A model generated the notes under the pieces. The model searched no databases, was not told the origin of the DNA, and was given only the letters and a program-made list of their open reading frames with translations. From the NCBI GenBank assembly GCA_028288905.1, contig JAQGHJ010000106.1:1-8383 (forward strand): DNA of 8,383 bases. The letters run 5' to 3'. Below, in pieces: positions 5,526 to 8,383 of the stretch. Every line of letters begins with the position of its first letter. Within the stretch, counting starts at the first letter, position 1. Origin of the DNA: Phycisphaerales bacterium. GTDB lineage: Bacteria > Planctomycetota > Phycisphaerae > Tepidisphaerales > Tepidisphaeraceae. Position numbers and translations under genes: made by a program.

Positions 5526-7523
5526 TTAGAACCCCGTGCGCTTGAACTGCTTCTCCAGGTCCCGGAGCGTGAGCCGGAGCGTGGTCGGCCGGCCGTGGGG
5601 GCAGTTGCTGCTGCGGTCTACCAGTTCGCGCCGGGCGACGAGGGCGTCGACCTCCTGCGGCGTGAGCGGGTCGCCGGCCTTCACGGCCGCCTTGCACGCC
5701 ATCATGTCGAGCACCTCGTGGAGCAGCTCCTCGTGGTGCAGGTCGAGCAGTTCCTGTTCGCCCCGCTCCAGCAGCTCGCGGACGAAGTCGGCCGGGTCGA
5801 GCTTGTCCAGGAACGTCGGGAACGACTGGACCGCCACCGCGGCCGGGCCGATCGCGGCCACGTCGATCCCCATCCGTTCCAGCACGGGCCGGACTTGGTC
5901 GAGCAGCGCCGCCTGCGTCGACGACACGTCCACGACGGCCGGGATGAGCAGCCGCTGGCTTTCCATCGGCCCTCGGCTCACCCGGGCCAGCAGCTCCTCG
6001 TACATGATCCGCTCGTGCAGGGCGTGCTGGTCGATGATGAGCATCCCGTCCTCGCTCTGGACGACGAGGTAGCTGTTGTGCAGTTGAATGGCAGACGCCG
6101 GCGCGGGCGGCCCGGCGGACGCTGCGCTGACAGTTGGCGTGAAACCGTTCACAGCGCTTGGACGGGGAATGTCGGCGATCCCAAAGTCACCCGCTCCCGC
6201 CGGCCGTCGTGCGTCAGGCCCGCCAGTCGGCGTTCCTGCGTTTAGGGTGTGGGGCGGCGCGGCGTCACCGTTCGCGCCGCTCGTCCCGCCCCACGAGGCG
6301 TCGACGGCTGAATCGTGAGACGGCCCGTCTAAGTTGACCGGCAACAGCGGCTGGGCGTCGGCCGACGCCATTGCGGCGGGGTCGAACTGGGACTTGAAGA
6401 AGTCGGCCAATTGCCGAAGCCGGCTCGCTTGGTCTTCCCGGCCGGCAGGCTCGCCGTATCCGCCGCTTGTGCCGCCGCCTACGAAGGCGGGGCCGGCCGG
6501 CCGGGTCGGCACGGCGTACGGCGTCAGGTCACTCGCCAGCAGCTTTTCCCGGGCGGCCGACAGCACCAGCCCGTGAATCCGGCCCGTGTCCTTAAACCGC
6601 ACCTCGATCTTCGTCGGGTGGACGTTCACGTCCACGTCCTGCGGCGGCACCTCCAGCATCAGCACGGCGGCCGGGTGCCGGCCCGGCTCGCACAGCCCGC
6701 GGTACGCCTCCTTCAGGGCGTGAATGACCGTCTTGTCGCGGATGTACCGGCCGTTGAGGTAGACGAATTGATACCGGCTCGTCGGCCGGGCCAGCTCGGG
6801 CAGCCCGACGATGCCGTACGCGCGCAGCTCGGCGTCCCGGGCGTCGACGGCCAGCCGCTCGGGGCGGAACTCCTTCGGCCACGCCGCCAACCACCGCCCG
6901 ACCGGGTCGGCGACGGCCGGCAGGTCCAGGGCGAGCTTGCCGTTGTGCAGCAGGGAGAACGCGACGCGGTGGTGGGGCAGGGCAAGGCGGGTGACGGTGT
7001 CGGACACGTACCCGAACTCGGTGGCGGTGCCCTTCACGAACTTCCGGCGGGCCGGCACGTTGAAGAACAGGTTGCGGACCTCGACGGTCGTGCCGGCGTT
7101 GCCCGCCGCCGCTTGGACGTCGGACCGGTCGCCGCCGCGGTCGTGGACCTCCCACGCCCCGTCGTCGTCCGGGACGCGAGACAGAATGCGGGCGTGGGAG
7201 ACGGACCCGATGCTGGCCAGCGCCTCGCCGCGGAACCCCATCGTGCGGATGCGGAACAGGTCGTCGTCGGTGGCGAGCTTGCTCGTCGCGTGCGACGCGA
7301 ACGCCAGCGGCAGGTCGGCCGGCGGGATGCCGCCGCCGTCGTCGATCACCCGGATCAACGCACGCCCGCCGTCCTCGACCTCGACGGTGATGCGGGTGGC
7401 CCCGGCGTCGATCGCGTTCTCGACCAGTTCTTTAACGACGGCGGCCGGCCGCTCGATCACCTCCCCGGCGGCGATGCGGTTCACGAGCGACGGCGGAAGT
7501 TGCTGAATTCGGCCGGCGGCCAT
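5526..7523 (-). CDS. mutL: DNA mismatch repair protein MutL, endonuclease type
   Basis: 665 residues from ATG at 7523-7521. The start is set by MAAGRIQQLPPSLVNRIAAG, the canonical MutL N-terminus; the 53-codon open extension to 7682 runs through a repeat element. The GHKL ATPase region has ELVENAIDAGA (catalytic Glu35), DDGGGI (61-66), GFRGEAL (96-102), NLFFNVPARRKF (151-162) and VNVHPTKIEVRF (299-310). A Gly/Ala/Pro-rich linker spans about 340-475. The C-terminal dimerisation and nuclease domain carries DQHALHERIMYE (498-509), matching the metal-binding endonuclease motif DQHAxxExxxxE, plus ACKAAVKAGD (609-618), CPHGRP (641-646) and terminal FKRTGF. MutL couples MutS mismatch recognition to strand incision; this motif set is found in hosts lacking MutH, so this protein probably nicks DNA itself. 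The partner mutS is not in the window. A -10-like TACAAT sits six bases upstream. Confidence 0.97.
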   Translation of the reverse strand: MAAGRIQQLPPSLVNRIAAGEVIERPAAVVKELVENAIDAGATRITVEVEDGGRALIRVIDDGGGIPPADLPLAFASHATSKLATDDDLFRIRTMGFRGEALASIGSVSHARILSRVPDDDGAWEVHDRGGDRSDVQAAAGNAGTTVEVRNLFFNVPARRKFVKGTATEFGYVSDTVTRLALPHHRVAFSLLHNGKLALDLPAVADPVGRWLAAWPKEFRPERLAVDARDAELRAYGIVGLPELARPTSRYQFVYLNGRYIRDKTVIHALKEAYRGLCEPGRHPAAVLMLEVPPQDVDVNVHPTKIEVRFKDTGRIHGLVLSAAREKLLASDLTPYAVPTRPAGPAFVGGGTSGGYGEPAGREDQASRLRQLADFFKSQFDPAAMASADAQPLLPVNLDGPSHDSAVDASWGGTSGANGDAAPPHTLNAGTPTGGPDARRPAGAGDFGIADIPRPSAVNGFTPTVSAASAGPPAPASAIQLHNSYLVVQSEDGMLIIDQHALHERIMYEELLARVSRGPMESQRLLIPAVVDVSSTQAALLDQVRPVLERMGIDVAAIGPAAVAVQSFPTFLDKLDPADFVRELLERGEQELLDLHHEELLHEVLDMMACKAAVKAGDPLTPQEVDALVARRELVDRSSNCPHGRPTTLRLTLRDLEKQFKRTGF

Positions 7524-7529
7524 CGGGAC

Positions 7530-7535
7530 ATTGTA
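7530..7535 (-). promoter_or_regulatory. Possible -10 element of mutL, implying a leaderless transcript
   Basis: On the minus strand TACAAT (5 of 6 matches to TATAAT) ends six bases before the mutL ATG. The transcript would then begin at or within a base or so of the start codon. It is a rare AT-rich hexamer in very GC-rich surroundings. The best -35 candidate at 17-bp spacing is ACGACC (3 of 6 to TTGACA), so support is modest. No Shine-Dalgarno sequence precedes mutL, which fits a leaderless start. Confidence 0.35.
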
Positions 7536-7586
7536 CGGCGGGCGGGGGAGCGGGTCGTGCCGGCAGGCCGCCCGCGTCAGCCGTGC

Positions 7587-7775
7587 GGGGAACACACGAC
7601 GCGAAGGCGCAAAGAGCGCGAAGGGGAGAACGAACCAGGGAGTTGCGGGCGCAATCGGGCGTGGAAGGCGTCCCCGTGCCACGGGGGAGACTGGCGACTG
7701 GGCATCCGCCCGCCTTTTCTCACGATCTTCGCGTCTTCCTTCGTGCTCTTCGCGCCTTCGCGTCGCGTGTTCCCT
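7587..7775. repeat. Inverted-repeat element with 9-bp-unit arms (copy 2)
   Basis: Arm 7587-7624 is the reverse complement of 7738-7775 at 34 of 38 positions. Both contain phased CGCGAAG-type units at about 9-bp spacing (GACGCGAAGGCG in each arm), and the right arm's periodicity continues inward to about 7726. The interior is about 113 bp and holds a small palindrome, CCCCGTGCCACGGGG, at 7672-7686. Total length is close to copy 1 at 2078-2261 and the unit sequence is related, while the interiors look unrelated. It lies between the minus-strand sulfotransferase stop (7783) and the mutL start (7523), occupying most of that gap. Its arms create spurious open frames, including an N-terminal extension of mutL. 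Confidence 0.75.
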
Positions 7776-7782
7776 GCCCTCG

Positions 7783-8383
7783 TCACCCGGACGTCACCGG
7801 TCCCGCGGCCGGCCGCGGGTCGAACGTGTACCCGAACCGCGTCACGTCCTCCGCGAACCACGCCCCGACCCACTCGGCCGTCGCGGCGTCGTACGCCGCC
7901 CGGTAATCGGTCTTGGCGGTGCCGTTCAGGTGCGGCAGCGTGCCGCCCTGAAGCCCGAGGCGGGCAGACACAGCTTCGTAGAAGCCGGCGAGATCCTCGA
8001 ACCGGCCTATCAGGTCGATGTCGACGTTACCGTCGTGGTCCTTCAGCCAGTCGACGTTCGGCAGGAACATCTTCGGGTTGTCGTACAGGCGGGGGTTCTT
8101 GTCCGGGCCGTAGGTCTGCCGCACCCAGTCAGAAAATGGCACGGACCCGTCGCCCAGCCCGGTCTGGTTCGTCGCGACCCGGTGCTTGTAGTGCGAAACG
8201 ACCTTGTCCCACGGGTTGCGGACGACGGTGAACCGGTAGGCAGACGCCCAGGCCGGCTTGCCGATGCGGTCGATCACGTCGCGGGCGGTCAGGTGCTGCT
8301 TGACGGGCAACCCAATCGCCCGGCCGACGCTCGTGCCGGCGCACTTGTTGATGTGGATGAACACGAACGGCAAGTTCGGCCCC
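7783..8383 (-). CDS. Sulfotransferase family 2 protein, 5' end probably outside the window
   Basis: The frame is open to the right edge. A TTG at 8373-8371 could start a 196-residue protein, but the P-loop would begin only two or three residues in and the frame stays open upstream (GPN before the TTG), so the true start is probably beyond 8383. FVFIHINKCAGTSVGRA (3-19 from that TTG) is the 5'-phosphosulfate loop with Lys10 and GTS 13-15; FTVVRNPWDKVVSHYKH (48-64) is the 3'-phosphate-binding motif with Arg52 and Ser60. PHLNGTAKTDYR (147-158) and the ending DVTRFGYTF (176-184) match the Sulfotransfer_2 (PF03567) C-terminal pattern. The enzyme would move sulfate from PAPS to a hydroxyl, most likely on a glycan; the acceptor is unknown. 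The stop lies just 7 bases past repeat copy 2. Its linkage to mutL is same-strand but separated by about 260 bases. Confidence 0.88.
   Translation of the reverse strand, partial: GPNLPFVFIHINKCAGTSVGRAIGLPVKQHLTARDVIDRIGKPAWASAYRFTVVRNPWDKVVSHYKHRVATNQTGLGDGSVPFSDWVRQTYGPDKNPRLYDNPKMFLPNVDWLKDHDGNVDIDLIGRFEDLAGFYEAVSARLGLQGGTLPHLNGTAKTDYRAAYDAATAEWVGAWFAEDVTRFGYTFDPRPAAGPVTSG

Noticed and set aside
7524..7682. N-terminal extension of mutL by 53 codons
   Set aside because: The extension is encoded partly by the left arm of the inverted-repeat element, and MutL proteins begin at the IQxLPxxLxNRIAAGEV segment.
6411..8231. 606-codon plus-strand open frame across mutL and the sulfotransferase
   Set aside because: It lies opposite two clear genes and through a repeat element; its composition is Arg/Pro/Ala/Gly-rich without domain signals.

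Overview
The window is a strongly GC-rich piece of bacterial chromosome. Its gene content is a secreted CotH-type kinase with an Ig-like front end, a patatin-like lipoprotein, a family-2 sulfotransferase and an endonuclease-type MutL. Gaps are full of inverted-repeat elements and starts lack clear Shine-Dalgarno sequences. Together these suggest a planctomycete, probably of the Gemmata group. That assignment is inference; no rRNA or other marker gene is present.

Layout, left to right. Positions 1-220 hold the 3' end of a plus-strand DNA alkylation repair gene that is cut by an in-frame amber codon at 119-121; recognisable family sequence continues in the same frame to a second stop at 218-220. 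Next is a two-gene plus-strand unit: a patatin-like lipoprotein (256-1557) whose stop overlaps the start of an SSAT-like GNAT acetyltransferase (1554-2045, ATGA overlap). The gap 2046-2338 carries an inverted-repeat element (2078-2261) built of 9-bp units. A stand-alone dTDP-4-dehydrorhamnose reductase (rmlD, 2339-3232) and a secreted CotH kinase family protein (3326-5407) follow on the plus strand. The 118-bp convergent gap after CotH is almost filled by a REPIN-like pair of inverted palindromes (5411-5519). On the minus strand are mutL (5526-7523), a second 9-bp-unit inverted-repeat element (7587-7775) and a sulfotransferase family 2 gene (7783 to the right edge) whose start probably lies outside the window.

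The genes do not form one pathway. Two are DNA repair proteins (alkylation repair, mismatch repair), two act on or outside the envelope (patatin lipoprotein, CotH), two are plausible surface-glycan functions (RmlD, sulfotransferase), and one is a small-molecule acetyltransferase. I see no new multi-gene system. The most notable content is between the genes: two members of one non-coding inverted-repeat family, a separate REPIN-like element, and the amber-interrupted repair gene.
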